This document shows, one piece after another, positions 10,042-22,435 of a DNA stretch of 64,000 bases. The DNA is from Hemicordylus capensis (taxonomy: Eukaryota > Chordata > Lepidosauria > Squamata > Cordylidae): assembly GCF_027244095.1 (NCBI RefSeq), contig NC_069660.1, forward strand, positions 105,872,834 through 105,936,833, in the 5' to 3' direction. Below the pieces are notes generated by a model, which saw only the letters and a list, made by a program, of their open reading frames with translations, was not told where the DNA came from and made no database searches. The position numbers and the translations under genes were made by a program. Positions within the stretch are counted from its first letter, which is position 1; every line of letters starts with the position of its first letter.

Positions 10042-12498
10042 GAAAGGAGGAGGAGGCAGGCTAAGAAACATACTAACAAAGTTAAGCTTTTTGAGAAAAC
10101 CGCTCTGAGCTCTGTCTGTGTCTCTAAGCCTTTCTATGCAGTAGACACAGCTGCTCAAGCGAAGAGTGACTCCTCTCTTTTTCAATCTCAGTTTGCAGGC
10201 TCTTTGCATGTTAAAAACGCTGGGAATGACTTTATCACTGAGAGCCCGAGGACTAGCCCAGTGGGGGTCTGCCGTGAGCAGAGTCAAGTATGTAATAAAT
10301 CACCTGGCTTTCATTACAATCTGAGCGGGATGAGTGAGCCCCTCTCACATTCTATGGATGACCCAGCTAATTTATCTCTGAGCAATTTAAGGAAATCTTC
10401 CACTCCTGCTATCAGTGAGGAAATACCATTTGAAATGTCCAAACCTATACTGGAGACTTTGATTTACTTATTTCAGCGTCTCTCTAAAATCACAGCCCAG
10501 ATGGACTCCTTTGCCATGGATTTGAAAAAGTTATCTAATTCAGCTCCATTGGGTAGATCTGAAGACAGCAAATCATTACAAGTAAAGGAAGGCAAACAGC
10601 TTGCCTACGCTTATTCTCAAACGAGAGTGCAGATTCCAGCTTCTGACCATGTGTCGTTAACTAAGTATTCTATCTCATCCAAGGGGGAGGTTTGTTTGTC
10701 CCCCTTTGGATATCACCCCTCATGTACCAAACATGGCAATTCTCAGTCAACTTATCAACCAAACCATATTATTTTGGACATTTGTCATAACTCCACTAAT
10801 CATCAGCGCTGGAACACAAAAGGAAAAATTAGAGCTTCATTAGCTCAGATTTTGTGCTTCCCCCTTCAAGCAATTGATTTGATTTCCTTCTCTAAACTCA
10901 AATCTTTTAAATCTTATATGTTCAAACTGCTGCTTAGATTTGACTATGCTCTAATTCCTCAATCTTTGCTCAGAATGCGGGACCATCTAGCTAACTGGGA
11001 GATATTCCCCAGGAGAGTTATTGGGGAGCTCTCAAACACTCCCGAGGACCCCGTCGAACTATATCTGGGGTCCATGAGGAAAGGTATGATCATACGAGCA
11101 AATCTGACTACTGGCAATCCACAGAAGAGAAATTCCTCATGCAGTTACCCTATAGTTAAGAAAGATCATCAAACTCAGACTGGGTGCACAGATCCCATAT
11201 TGAACACTATTGCTGTACCCAGTTCAACCCTGTTAGGCTCAAGTGAACCAAACGATCTTTTGTTTTTCACTGTTTTGGAAGTGGGCGAACTATCCGATGG
11301 ATTGCAACACCCATACTTTTTGGAGGAGAGTGATATAGTTGAAATACATGGGAATTTATCTTTGGCGATGCAGGCAGACACCCAGTCTAGTCTGGTTCCT
11401 AACTCGCAAGAACTGAAGTCTCTGGATTCTGATATCCTGCAACCTTTGGAAGCGCTGAATGATTCTATTTCTAAGAACTCTCTGTTAGCTCTTAATGCTA
11501 CCAGCCCAATGGAGTTGCTGGGCGAAGTAGATAAGATTGAACTAATAGCAGGATCACTCCTGAAGGATGGTTTATAGTCTAACATTTCCAAGTTAAAATC
11601 TCTTGAGGCTATTTTAACAGACAACAGGAATCAAAGGAAGAAGATCTCTCCAGAAGAAAGCACACGTAATATTATCTTATCTATTTATTTACGGGAGACT
11701 GATAAATCTAATCTCTCCTGCTCAAAGGATCACCCGAGCAACTTGGCTTCTGATGACCTACATCACATGAGACAGACTAAAATCACAAATTTTCTTTTCC
11801 CTTTGGAAAAGACTGCAGGAAGTTCTGTAAATGTATCCAATCTTCTTGCGCAGCAATTACAGTCTCAGTTGGTCTTGGCCAAGTTGAAGTATCTGAACTT
11901 TACATCTGTGGATGCACTGCTAGAAGGGAGTGTGGGAGGCTTCTCAGAGTTGGAAACCCTGGTGGCAAAGTCCACGACGGGAAATGGCAAAGTCCACGAC
12001 GTGGCAAAGTCCACGACGGGAAACGACGGTCCCTCATTTTTTGAGTTTTTGACTAAACAGCTCTTCCCTGCCCGCTCAGAGACTTGTTATGCGAGTGGTG
12101 AACAGTCGACCTGGAAAATTCTTGGCTGGAATATTGCCGGGTGGAACAGGAAGAGAAATGTTGCAGAGTATATTACTTTTATCCAACAGGGGGATATTCT
12201 AGTGTTCCAGGAGACATGGATGAAAGATGAGATCAATATCAGTGGCTATACCATCTACTCACTGAAAGCCCACTCGGATACCAATAGGGGAAGGCTGAAG
12301 GCTGGCTTAGTATGTTGTATATCGCTAGCCTTGAACGTAGAATCCACCCGATTAGCTGACTTGCCCCCCTATGCTATGGCAATTTTGATCAAGGCTAGGA
12401 GTGGAGACTTGCTATTGATCAATGTTTATTTGCCTCCTAGTCAATCACTTAATTCCACTACTACAATTTGGGAACAGCTGGATATGTACAGTATATAA
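10042..12498 (+). pseudogene. LINE N-terminal region and start of endonuclease domain
   Basis: One continuous frame interrupted only by a TAG at 11575-11577. The sequence before and after this stop is in the same frame, which suggests a single long polyprotein rather than two separate ORFs. The N-terminal half is serine- and leucine-rich without a recognised domain. The endonuclease begins near 12110 with WKILGWNIAGWN, followed by FQETWM (the catalytic glutamate motif). The frame is lost near 12480 and continues in another frame as MGDFNSR. The start codon is not certain: an upstream in-frame TAA at 10039-10041 may itself be a mutation. Confidence 0.7.
11964..12029 (+). repeat. Three-copy tandem repeat inside the LINE coding region
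   Basis: The unit GGCAAAGTCCACGACG recurs three times, with GGAAA spacers of variable length, just before the endonuclease domain. The total length keeps the reading frame open, so the encoded KSTTGN-type repeats are translated. Confidence 0.9.
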
Positions 12499-12788
12499 CT
12501 GAAGCATTATTGAATTTTCCCCATGCTTCTGTAATTCTTATGGGGGATTTTAATTCCAGATGTGGTACCGATGATAAAAAGTTGATGGCCTCACATTTTT
12601 GGAAATGGGGAGATTGCATAGAAGGTGCTTCTCTCACTAACCGTTATTCTAAAGATAAATGTATCAACTCATCAGGAGCCCAATTGCTCTATTTAACTAA
12701 GATACATGAGTTGACCATTTGAAACGGTACTATACCCTCGGATATTCCTGGGGAATATACATTTCTTTCCTCGCGGGGAAATAGTGTT

Positions 12789-15426
12789 GTGGACTATGCT
12801 ATGGTTTCCAAATCTATCCTTCCCTATGTATCTTCCTTTGAAGTGGGTGAGCAAATTTTTAGTGATCATTTACCCATGAACATCTATTTAGATCTTCCTC
12901 AGGAAAGGAGGGGTAATTTGTTCCCCTGTGCTTTTGAGGAAAGTTCTGCCAATCTTAGCTGCAAAATAAAATGGTCCAAGAAGGTAGAAAATGAGATTTC
13001 CAGGTTTTATGATTCTCCCGAAGGTAGAGATTTATTTAACTCCATTGTGCAAGCTCACCTGGGACCTCAAACAATTGTTGCTTACGGAAAATTGGAAACT
13101 GCTTTTATGCAAAAGTTCCTACATTGTAGTAAGCTACATTCCTCACAGGCCTATAATAAAAGAGCAGCTAATAACTGGTTTGATCTGCGTTGCAGGGCAT
13201 TACATAAACAACTGCTGAGTATCTATAGAGAATATAGATTGGGTACAGAACAAACAGTCCCACCAATCTACTATCAGATTAAAAAGGCATACAAAAGTAG
13301 TCTTAAATATGCTAAACAACAAGCATTGCGAAATGTCTGGAACAAGCTTATTATGGCTACTACTAATAAAGATAGCCACACTTTTTGGAGATTGGTCTCA
13401 GCAACTGGCCGGGTTAATATGCCTTGTAGAATTCTGGCTAAATCGTGGGAATCTCACTTTTTTGCTGTCTATAATGATGCCCAGCCTAGCCAGATCTTTG
13501 TTCCCCCTCTGATTGGGGAGTTGGCCTCCTGTTACTCCTGCTGAAATAATGGATTTAATAGGTCACCTTAAAAATGGAAAAGCTCCTGGTCCTGATCTTC
13601 TTCTTCCTGAACTATTAAAAGCCAATATAGAATGGTGGGCTTTAGTTCTAGCAAATTTATTTACATCTATTAATAGTTCAGGTGTTGTTCCAGAGCAATG
13701 GAAAACAGCAATAGTTGTTCCCATATTAAAAAATGGTCCCCATTCAGATCCATCCAATTATTGACCTATTAGTTTGTTGTCAGTGGTTGGCAAATTATAT
13801 GCTTTGTATCTTTTGGATAAGCTTGAGGCATGGATTTCAGAAAATCAAATTCTCAGGATTGAACAAGCAGGCTTTAGAGCAGGCCGCTCTACTCTCGATC
13901 ACTGTATGATCCTGCACCATCTAGCAAAGAAATACTCTAGCGGCCCCAAACGCAAATTTTTTGTTGCCTTTATCGACTTAAAATCTGCGTTTGATTCTAT
14001 CTCCAGATATTTATTATGGCCCAAACTTGGAAAAACAACAATAGACAAGAGATTGCTATTTTTGATGTTGCAGCTTTACTCCAATTCCTCATTACAGGTT
14101 AGATATGCTATCAATGGGGCCTTAACTGATTCTATCCCCTCTACTCGAGGGGTTAGACAGGGCTGCGTCTTGGCCCCAACATTGTTTAATCTCTTTATTA
14201 ATGATTTGGCTCCATCTCTGGAGAGTGTGGATTTCCATGCCCCGAAGCTGGCTAACAAACGAGTGCCCATTTTACTCTATGCCGATGACGCAGCAGTGTT
14301 ATCACAGTCCAGATTAGGTCTGCAAAGACTGTTGTGCGCTTTTGCCGGCTACTGTAATGATAACAAACTAACAGTTAACTACAAAAAAACAAAGGTCCTG
14401 GTTTTCTCTAAATCCAGGAAATTATATAAATGGGTAATAAATCAGAACCACATTGAGCAGGTTTACAACTATAAATATTTTGGCATATTATTTCAATATA
14501 ATCTAAACTGGAAAACCCACAAGCTGTCTTCAATTCATAAAGCCCATAATTCTCTCAGTGCCTTTTTGCGATTTTACTACTCTAAAGGGGGCCAGTTTGT
14601 TCCCATGGCACTCCAGGTATTTCGTGCTAAGATCATGGCCCAACTACTTTTTGGAGTCCTGCTATGGATCCAGGGAGTAACAGCTGAACTGGAGAGAGTA
14701 CAGTCTATTTTTCTAAGAGCAATCTTTGCAGTGCCTAGGTGTGTGCCTTATTCTTCTCTGTGCTTGGAATCTAGGTCTTTCTCTATTGTCTGTAAAGCCT
14801 GGGAGCTTACTTTTGCTAGATGGAGTAAACTCTGTTCAGAGATTCAGGAATTTTCTTTTTTCCAATATTTATGGGTGGATTCTTATCCCAACCCTTGGCT
14901 AACGTATGTAAATAATAAAATTATTCAACTGGGCCTTTCTCCTTCAGAACTCCTTACTTGGGAATATAATAAGGTGAAGGAAATATTATTTCTCCGGTTG
15001 CATGATATTGAGCGGCAGGAACTTATGTCTTCGGCCAATAGGACTTGCTCCCCTTTACGTTTTGGGATTTTGCCACCTTGGGGAGATAGAGGTGCTAATT
15101 ACTTAACAACACTGCATTTTTCTAAATTTCGGGTCTCATTTGCTCGGGCCCAGTTTAATGTGTTGCCCTCTTCTCTTTTGGAACGGAGATTTGCTAAAGA
15201 TCATCCTGTTGCGGTTTTCTGCCCTTGTGGCATCGGCCTTCTGGAAACTGTCACCCATGTACTGCTATATTGCTCTTTATATCGGGATGCTAGAGAAGAA
15301 CTTATTTCCCCTCTGTTACTCAAATTTCCCAGAAGGTGTGAGCTCTTTTATACACATTACTGCCTCGCGGATTCAAGCCCCAGGATTACAACAACTGTAG
15401 CTAATGGCCTTTTCCTGTACTTTTAA
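12789..15426 (+). pseudogene. LINE endonuclease C-terminus, reverse transcriptase and C-terminal domain
   Basis: Continues the endonuclease with SDHLP (about 12863) and then a linker to reverse transcriptase. The palm carries GKAPGPD, an (N/Y)xPISLLSV block just after the TGA at 13762-13764, FIDLKSAFDS, and the YADD catalytic motif at about 14278-14290. The frame then stays open to the TAA at 15424-15426, 550 codons from 13774, including the terminal zinc-knuckle-like CPCG...HVLLYC motif. The frame changes near 13520. The long uninterrupted 3' frame is the main sign that this insertion is not ancient. Confidence 0.8.
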
Positions 15427-15440
15427 CAGCAGCAGCCTGG

Positions 15441-17209
15441 CAGGCAGAAATTAAGCATGTGAAGGTTTTCCTGAAGATTAAGGAGAAAATTTTCCTATTG
15501 CAATCAAGCTGCTGTAAAATACAAGATGCCTGGGGTGGGGGTGGGGATTGTGCATGTAGTTGCAAGCCCTATTATATTTAAGATTGGCTAATATAGTATG
15601 AGGTGGGCTTCCTGGGACCTTTATTAGTAGTGTAGGAGAGAAAATTAGGGCAGCTGTAACGTTACCTCCCAAAGAAGCACTGCAGTTGTCAAAACTCTTC
15701 TTTCAACGAGTAAAGGCATTGGAGCCCGCTCACTCCTATGATTGGAAGCAAACCTCAACTTGTTCAAATGATTGTTACTCCCATGTACGTGTGCATAAGC
15801 TTTCAGCCTCTGAGCCTTTGCAGAGTGAGATGCCCCTATGCCAGGGGATGATGGAAGTTGCAGTCCAACAACATCTGGAGACCCAAGTCTGAGAACCTCT
15901 GATATGCCCATTGAAATCATTGCTCTGCCGCTAGCTCAGTATGCTCAATCAGTACACTAGCTAACTCAAGTCAGGATTTTTCTGCAGATCAAAACCCAAG
16001 AATTTGTCAGAGGTAGCTGCTGACTATTCAGAACTTTAAAACTGCTACCCTAAGGAAAGCTAGGCTCCTTTAAGTCCAGCATCATCTTAGGATATCAGCC
16101 TTAGGATTTGGCCCATCCAGAATCTACAACCACCTCTGACAAAGAGGTCATTCACATGACCAGGTGGGTGGGGGAAGCTATTGGAACCCACCTGCACCTC
16201 AGAAGAATGCTGGTCTGTTCTGGGAGTACAGATTGTGCTCTCAGATGTTCTGCACTGTGTGCTGTGGTGTGGGGCTCCAGAGGCCGGGATGGTGTGTCCC
16301 AGCCTCCGGATATCCCATAGTGCACTCAATGACATGCATGATGCATTGGGAGATTCCTCCATGAGATGGATGCTCTAGGCATCCGTCTCCATGTCTGCTG
16401 GGCCTGAACATAGCCCCAGCGAACACACAATTCTGGAGCCCGGGCTAAGGGCTCACTCAAGCCCTTAACCATGGCTGAGAGCTGGGTTGAGAAGTGGAGC
16501 TTGGCAGCACTATCCTGCCAGGATTGGGCCTGATCCTGGCGGTTCTCACGTGCAGCCTAACCAAACCCAGGCTTCCCTAGCCTCGGTTAGGGTGCATATG
16601 GGAATAGCCTCAAATAGCCTTCTGGAGCTGATCTACAGAAAACTCCTGACTTGAGTTAGCAAGCTATATTGAACAGCTTCCAGAGGAAGGAAGGAAAAAC
16701 TGAAATGAGCATGCTGACTATACAGGAGACATGGTCAAAACTTTCTGTTAGCCTCTAATTCAATTACGTTTCTAACCTCAGTAGTCAGTCATGAGCTCCA
16801 GATTGCAAATGGGAATGGTGACAGAAAACCGAGATGATGTAACTCAAGAGTTACACAGATGGCTTTTTAGCACCATTAACAGAACTCATGCCTTTAGACT
16901 GAGTGCCGATTACCGGGGAAGATGCCACACGTCTTTCACTCATGTGAGTTGTCTATTCCCTTCAACTTGGCAATAAAAAAGCTCAGGGATTCATATAACA
17001 GCAATTTTTGACACACTGCACACTAGTTCTACACATTGCCTGGCTTATATAAGGCCCTTTCATGGTCTTCTGGGACACTGTTGATTTGAGTCTTTTCATG
17101 TTGTCTCTTATTGCCCTAGGAAAGTTCTTGCTTCTTACCAGTCTGAAATCCTTGGATTAGCCTACAGTCTTCTGACGTTACCTGCAGCTCTATCTAATGG
17201 TGATGGTCT
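15441..17209. other. Intergenic; one decayed palindromic MITE arm
   Basis: At 15837-15900 there is a right arm of the CAACTCCCAT/ACCCAAGT MITE family. Otherwise no gene or clear repeat is recognised. The block near 16400-16600 contains inverted words (TTAACC and GGTTAGGG) but no defined element ends. Confidence 0.45.
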
Positions 17210-17610
17210 TGTTGTGAACTACACCTGGTTTCGCACTCTGTACATGCTCAGAGGGAAAGAGGCAAAGTCACATCATACACAAACTGAATTGGTTTTTGGA
17301 GATGGTGATCATGTAGGATCTGGGTGTGCAAACAGAGATAGAGAGAGACACACTCAGAAAGTTCAATGGGCTTTATTATAAAAAGTTGCTCATCAGGACA
17401 AAATAAAAACATGTTTCTGATTCAAAGTGTACTGTAATGTGCCTAACTAACATATGTGTGTGTAATCAGTAATTACAGCTATCTAACAATCTAACAAATC
17501 TTAAATAAAACATTTAGAGAGAAGCAGAGAAAGAAGAAGGAGGAGGGGGGGGCTTAGGAAGGGGGGTAGCAGTGATTAGTAAGGAGGAGGAAAGTAGGGA
17601 TCCAAGGCTT
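17210..17610 (+). mobile_element. LTR-like fossil, copy 1
   Basis: Begins TGTTGTGAACTACACCTGG and is similar to 34940-35988 read on the other strand: both carry the AGTTCAATGGGCTTTATTAT block and the CTGTAATTACTGATT block. A TG start and AATAAA words suggest a long terminal repeat. The right boundary is not defined; related sequence may continue toward 18.6 kb. It is an old, decayed copy, and no coding region was found with it. Confidence 0.4.
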
Positions 17611-18716
17611 GTGAAGGCAGCATATTACCAGGATCAGAGGCTTGAGAACGGTGGATCTTTCAGCTGAAGGAGAGAAGCTTTTGGCTGGAGACAGGAGCTC
17701 TTGGATCAAGCATGCAGTTTGCTTAGAGCACGGCTGAGAGTCAGAGCACCATGGCTGGGGAAGTCTTGACTTCTCACTTCGCAGCAGAAGTCACAAACAG
17801 TCCCTTCTCCCATGGAAAGGGTTCCTGCCTCTAGCCCTGCAGCTTGGGCAGCAAACCCTTGGATTGCTCATGAGCAGATCTTGCTTGTAGGCACAAGATT
17901 GCTTGTAGGCAAGAAACTGCCTATCTGCCATGTCCAGAGACTCCTTATTCTTTATAGTTATATCTTCCTTTGATCTCCCATCATCTTTCCTGGGTCTGAA
18001 AAGGTGACAACTTGCTGCTACCTTCTGGATAATGTCTTTTAATTATTCAGGATATTAGCCCAGTCCAGGGAGATCTTAATCCCATCTTCTGTTAGCTGCT
18101 ATCTTGAGGAGGGGACATTGCCCAAGGCAAATCTGCCTCTCTGAGCTGCAAATTGGCATCTTCTCTTGTCCCCAGGTTTGGGCCTGGTCCCAGGAGGCGT
18201 TAGTAAAAGGACTAAATCTACAGGTGTTCTCCTAGGGTGGAATTTCTATAGAGAGCAACTGAGTAATCCCCTTTGGGCATAGCAGAGCCATCATTGACAA
18301 AGATTAACATAGATTTCTTGCAACAGGAAAGGGGAGATCAGCCCCTGGCCTCTTCCACAGACATTATCTGATAGTGTGTTACATTTTAGCATTTGGATTG
18401 TTCTGGCCTGGCTTTTGTGCTTCCTTGAGTTCCCATTTCACAATACAATGCTGGATCGCCTCTTCCCTCACAGACCAGTTGAGATCTGGGGTGTCAATTC
18501 ACCTTGAGTTCAGGCATTTAATTGAACTCTTATAAAATGGAATCAGACACAGGCTTGGGTTCCATATAATTCTGGGTTGGTGGCTCTGAGTTTAATGATA
18601 GGGTCAGGGGGGGTGTCTCCAACAGTCTCTGTCAGTGAGGGACAATACTTCATTTCTGTGTGGAAGGGCTTTTGAGCAGCAGCTCCATTTGGGTGACATC
18701 TAAACTGACCCACCCA
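17611..18716. other. No gene recognised; possibly more of the LTR-like fossil
   Basis: Moderately GC-balanced sequence without open frames of note. It could be the remaining part of the LTR-like copy or plain intergenic DNA. Confidence 0.35.
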
Positions 18717-18905
18717 GCATAGGAAGCTGCACTATACTGAGTCAGACCATTGGCCCATCTAGCTCAGTATCTACACTGACTGGCAGCAGCTCTTCACGGT
18801 TTCAGGCAGGGATCTTTCCCAGCCCTATCTGGAGATGCTAGGGATGGAACCTGGGATCTTTTGCCAACAAAAGAGATTCTCTACCACTGAGCTGCTGCAG
18901 CCCTA
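18717..18905 (-). repeat. tRNA-headed SINE with the shared tail, minus copy
   Basis: Inverted, the head reads GCAGCTCAGTGGTAGAGAATC with a B-box-like CAGGTTCCATCCC. The tail contains CAGTGTAGATACTGAGCTAG and GGTCTGACTCAGTAT. It shares this tail with the 5S-headed SINE at 22821-23512. Confidence 0.85.
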
Positions 18906-19391
18906 TCTCCACCAGTTTGCTTCAGAGGGAAGAAAAAGTCCCTACAGTTTATGTTCAGAACTGGAAAACGGAAACTCTGAGCTAGAGAGGAGCCCATTGA
19001 GATATATTGGAAAGTATAAAAGGCATGTCAGTGGCACTTTAACATGAGTTTTTAGCCAGTTTGGCCCAGTTAAATTCCTATGAGGTGCAAAAGAGAGAGA
19101 AAATAATCACAGCAAATGCTCCCAAAATAAATTATTTTTTACACTTCAGCCTTGAAAGAGATGGTGGAGTTCACTGAATGTTGCCTTGCTTCACTCACAA
19201 CACCAGCTAGCCTTGCCTTGATTGGTCGCTCTGTCAAGGAGATTCATTTAAGGGCAAACACATTTCAAAGATTAATCTTTTGACATTTCTCAATGTCTCG
19301 AGTGAAAAATGAAGGCTTAAGGATTCACTTTTCACATGAGTGAGTGAAAAGTGAAAAACAGAAAACCTTAACATACTAAAACCAGCTTCAG

Positions 19392-19525
19392 GGCTGCACA
19401 ACTTTGGCCCTCTCCTGCAGAGGTTGTACTACAACTCCCATCATCCCTATTGACCACTGTGGCTATGGATTATGGGAGTTGTTGTCCAAAAACAGTGGGT
19501 GGGCTAAAGTTGAACAGCCTTGTAG
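19392..19525. mobile_element. Decayed palindromic hAT MITE
   Basis: Arms GGCTGCACAACTTTGGCCC and GGGCTAAAGTTGAACAGCC face each other around CAACTCCCAT and ATGGGAGTTG. No convincing target duplication. Confidence 0.65.
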
Positions 19526-19879
19526 GTGGAGGTGATGAAACAATTAATAAGAGCTTTTCTGTTTGACAAAGAAAAGGCCAAATCAAAACACTATGTGAGA
19601 ACACTGCATCTTATAGAGCAGTAGATTGACATGGAACTGTAAAGACTGGAAAATAATGCTTGAAAATTGTTGGTTCAGTTCTGGACTAGCTACTATGTCC
19701 TGTTGTACTGCACTGTTTCACTGTTTGGTTTTAATTTTATTGCATTGTATTACTTTATGGATATTTTTATTGTTTGTTTTGATTTGTGAACTACTGCTGT
19801 AGAAGTTTTGGATTTGTATGTAAATAGCCTTAAATAAATTACATTACAAGAAAAAGAAAATAATATGGCAAATATTTAC
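19526..19879. other. No recognised feature
   Basis: AT-rich sequence; nothing identified. Confidence 0.45.
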
Positions 19880-19939
19880 TATGGTGAATATTTATATACT
19901 GCTTTTCAATAAAAGTTCCCAAAGCAGTTTACATAGAAA

Positions 19940-19975
<36 letters not shown>

Positions 19976-20150
19976 GGCTCCCTGTCCCCAAAGAGCTCAC
20001 AAACTAAAAAACAAACACAAGACAGCCACCAGCAACAGCCACTGGAAGGATGTTGTGCTGAGGGTGGATAGGGGCAGTTGCTCTCCCCCGCTAAATAAAG
20101 AGAATCGCCACTTTAAAAGGGTGCCTCTTTGCTCTGTTAGCAGGTAACAA
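19880..20150 (-). repeat. L2-like LINE 3' end with (AAAT)n
   Basis: On the minus strand it contains AACTGCTTTGGGAACTTTTA and ends in AATATTCACCATAG, like the L2-type 3' ends at 41.5 and 55.7 kb. An AAAT microsatellite lies at about 19939-19975. Confidence 0.6.
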
Positions 20151-20859
20151 TAACAGAGGCAATTCACTGAGTAACATTGTGCTCGTCATCCTTGTCTTTA
20201 TAGGAACTAGGTAGGAAACAAGTGTGTGAGTTAAGGCTGAGATATTCAAACATGTAGGATTTCCAAAGCTTTCTGATTCATGGGCTCTACTATAAGGTGG
20301 TGGTGGTTGGTGGTGGTTGTAAACAAAGTGTTTTGGAAGTCAACTTTCCATGGTTTTCTAGCTTGATCAGGACCCCAGAGCTGCTCTTGTCCTTCAGAAG
20401 CCCTCCTTCCAAGTTCCATACAATTAGACAAACTCTCTGAAATGTTGGGGCTGGGAACACTAGTAATTTCCCAACTCCTTTTCTAACTTGTGTAACAAGA
20501 TAATTACTGAAGGATATTTACTGAATATCTACTGAATTCTGGATGGGGTAGGGAGAAGCCCCAGAAAATAATTTCCAGACTTGATTAATGTAGCTTAAAC
20601 TTTGGAGTTACTTATTCTGGATACTAAGAAACAGGTTTCAGGGCTTAAAGAAATAGAGTGATCACATGAAAGGGAAGGATGAGCTCTTCTACTTGTCATA
20701 GGTGTGCATGGAATTTGGGGATGCCACCACCCGAAAGACGCACTGTCCCTTTAACTACTGCATAAATTCCACAGGTGCAGCTTTCTGCATCACTGCAAAA
20801 AATGCCAGTCTGTTCCTTATACATCCCTCCAGATGAACACACAACAGGGCTCTGGCATT
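20151..20859. other. No recognised feature
   Basis: No gene, and no repeat family identified. Confidence 0.45.
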
Positions 20860-21175
20860 GGAAATTTATTTATTTATTTACTATTTTATTTAACACATGT
20901 ATACCGCCCCAAACACAAGTTTCTGGGCGGTTTACAACAAAACAATAAAAACAACAAATGAAAAGCTTAAAACACTACAAGAATTTAAAAATGTTAAAAC
21001 TATTAAAAACACAATTTAAACAATATCTTAATTAAAAGCCTGGGTGAACAAATGTGTCTTGCCTGCCTTTTAAAAGGTTGTAAGAGATGGGGAGGCTCTT
21101 ATTTCAGTGGGAAGTGTGTTCCAAAGCCTCAAACAAAAGTGGATGTTCATACAACTGTCCCATATGGTGCACAGA
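20860..21175 (-). repeat. L2 LINE 3' end
   Basis: On the minus strand: a CACTGAAATAAGAGCCTCCC segment, a short C-terminal peptide trace and the 3' end with AAACCGCCCAGAAACTTGTG. It is highly similar to 23890-24590. Confidence 0.75.
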
Positions 21176-21246
21176 GGTATAGTGAAGAAGAGGGCACTCT
21201 AGATTTTCCTGCCCCATTGTGCATACTCTGACAATGTATATCATGT

Positions 21247-21425
21247 TGAGAAGCTGCCTGATACCAGTCAGACCATTGGTCCATCTAGCTCCATAATGTT
21301 CACACAGCTGGCGGCAGCTGCCCAGGGTTTCTGTGGGGTCTCTCCCAGCCAGATCTGGAAATCCAAAGGATTGAAGCTGGGCGGGGCCTTCTGCACATGC
21401 TCTGCCACTGAGTTACAGCCCATCC
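21247..21425 (-). repeat. tRNA-headed SINE, minus copy
   Basis: Inverted, the head reads GGGCTGTAACTCAGTGGCAG followed by GAGCATG, and the tail has AGCTAGATGGACCAATGGTC. Same family as 18717-18905. Confidence 0.8.
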
Positions 21426-22165
21426 TCTTTATGAGACATTGTCCCTTGTGGGTCAGCCGCCAGTCTCAACACACATTAAGTCTCTCTGAGAGCCAAGTAA
21501 GGAAGCCGTAGAGGAAGATGATTTTCCAGAAACATTCCCTACCAGGCCTTCTCAGGCAGCTTTATGGCTGCATCCTTGCTGCACAAGGGTTCCGCGTTTT
21601 CCTGCTGGTGCTGTCAGCAAGAGACAGACACTCAGGATAGAAAAACTTCAAGGTCTTGATTTCGACTGAAGATTACATTTGCAAAGATTATTGTGGGGCA
21701 ACCGCTAGGAATGACTGCGAGGCCCTGTACTTAAGCAGCCTGCCAGATTATTTAACTACTAGCTGGCTGGGCCAGGCACAGAGTCTCTGCACCTCTAGTT
21801 CTTCCCCTGCTGCTGCCGCTGCCACCTTCTCCCCCTGCCCGCCACCGTTTCCTTCCTCTCCCCGCTTGCCCGCACACTGCCTGCCACCATTTTCTTCCTT
21901 CCCCCCGCCCACTCAAGCCTGTCCGGTGCTGCCGCTTCCCCTGCCGGCAGCTTGCTCATGAACTCTTGCGAGAGCTGCCACACATAGGATTAGCTACAGG
22001 TTACTCTCTCTCTCTCTCTCTCTCTCACCTTATGAAGCCCTTAATGCATTTTAAACCTGTTCTTATTGGGAAAAATTGTTGTGACGTCAGCCATATGTAT
22101 AGCTTTCCTTTCTCACTTGTGGATCCAGGGGACACACATTCTTCTAATAGCCCTCTTAGCCAGGG
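21426..22165. other. Intergenic, with a (TC)n microsatellite at about 22002-22026
   Basis: A proline/serine-rich open frame at 21656-21961 is compositional (CCTCC-rich) and matches no family, so no gene is called. Confidence 0.5.
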
Positions 22166-22316
22166 TAACAAGAACATAAAAACATCCTTGCTGGACCAGG
22201 CACAAAGTCTATCCAGTCCAGCACCTTGTTTCATTCAGTGGCCCAGCAGATGCATCTGGGAAGCCCACAGGCAAGATCGGAGGTCCTGCCCTCTCTCCTG
22301 CTGCGGTTGTTCCCTC
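22166..22316 (-). repeat. CR1 LINE 3' end
   Basis: CTTGCTGGACCAGGCACAAAG, then AGTCCAGCA and GTTTCATTCAGTGGCC, follow the CR1 3' end pattern also at 28128 and 34431. It is interrupted on the right by a palindromic MITE. Confidence 0.8.
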
Positions 22317-22317
22317 G

Positions 22318-22435
22318 GTTTCTCAAACTTGGGTACCCAGGTGTCATTGGACTACTACTCCCATCATCACCCCCATTCCCAATGGATTTCAGCCATTGTA
22401 GCTGGGATGATGGGAAGTGGCCTAGGGACCACTGG
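22318..22435. mobile_element. Palindromic hAT MITE inserted in CR1
   Basis: TTTCTCAAACTTGGGTACCC starts the left arm and the right arm ends near GTGGCCTAGGG. CR1-like sequence continues on both sides. Confidence 0.6.

Larger units (their letters stand above)
9761..15440 (+). mobile_element. Non-LTR retrotransposon, Vingi/Ingi-like, nearly full length
   Basis: About 5.7 kb with, in order: a leader; a long N-terminal region (10042-11577 and onward); an apurinic-type endonuclease domain (about 12100-12900); reverse transcriptase (13513 to about 14500); a C-terminal region rich in tryptophan and aromatic residues; and a terminal cysteine-histidine motif CPCGIGLLETVTHVLLYC. Reverse transcriptase motifs GKAPGPD, FIDLKSAFDS, RQGCVLAPTLFN, YADDAAVL and KTKVLVF are visible. 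The YSKGGQFVP and VFRAKIMAQLLFG blocks are those I associate with squamate elements of the I/Ingi/Vingi group; family naming is by eye. Few breaks are seen: an in-frame TAG at 11575-11577, a frameshift near 12480, a TGA at 12720-12722, a frameshift near 13520 and a TGA at 13762-13764. It is therefore moderately young. The 3' boundary is uncertain. Confidence 0.8.

Noticed and set aside
21656-21961. Proline- and serine-rich 101-codon frame
   Set aside because: Follows from a CCT/CCC-rich stretch; no conserved motif, and it overlaps an antisense frame of equal quality.
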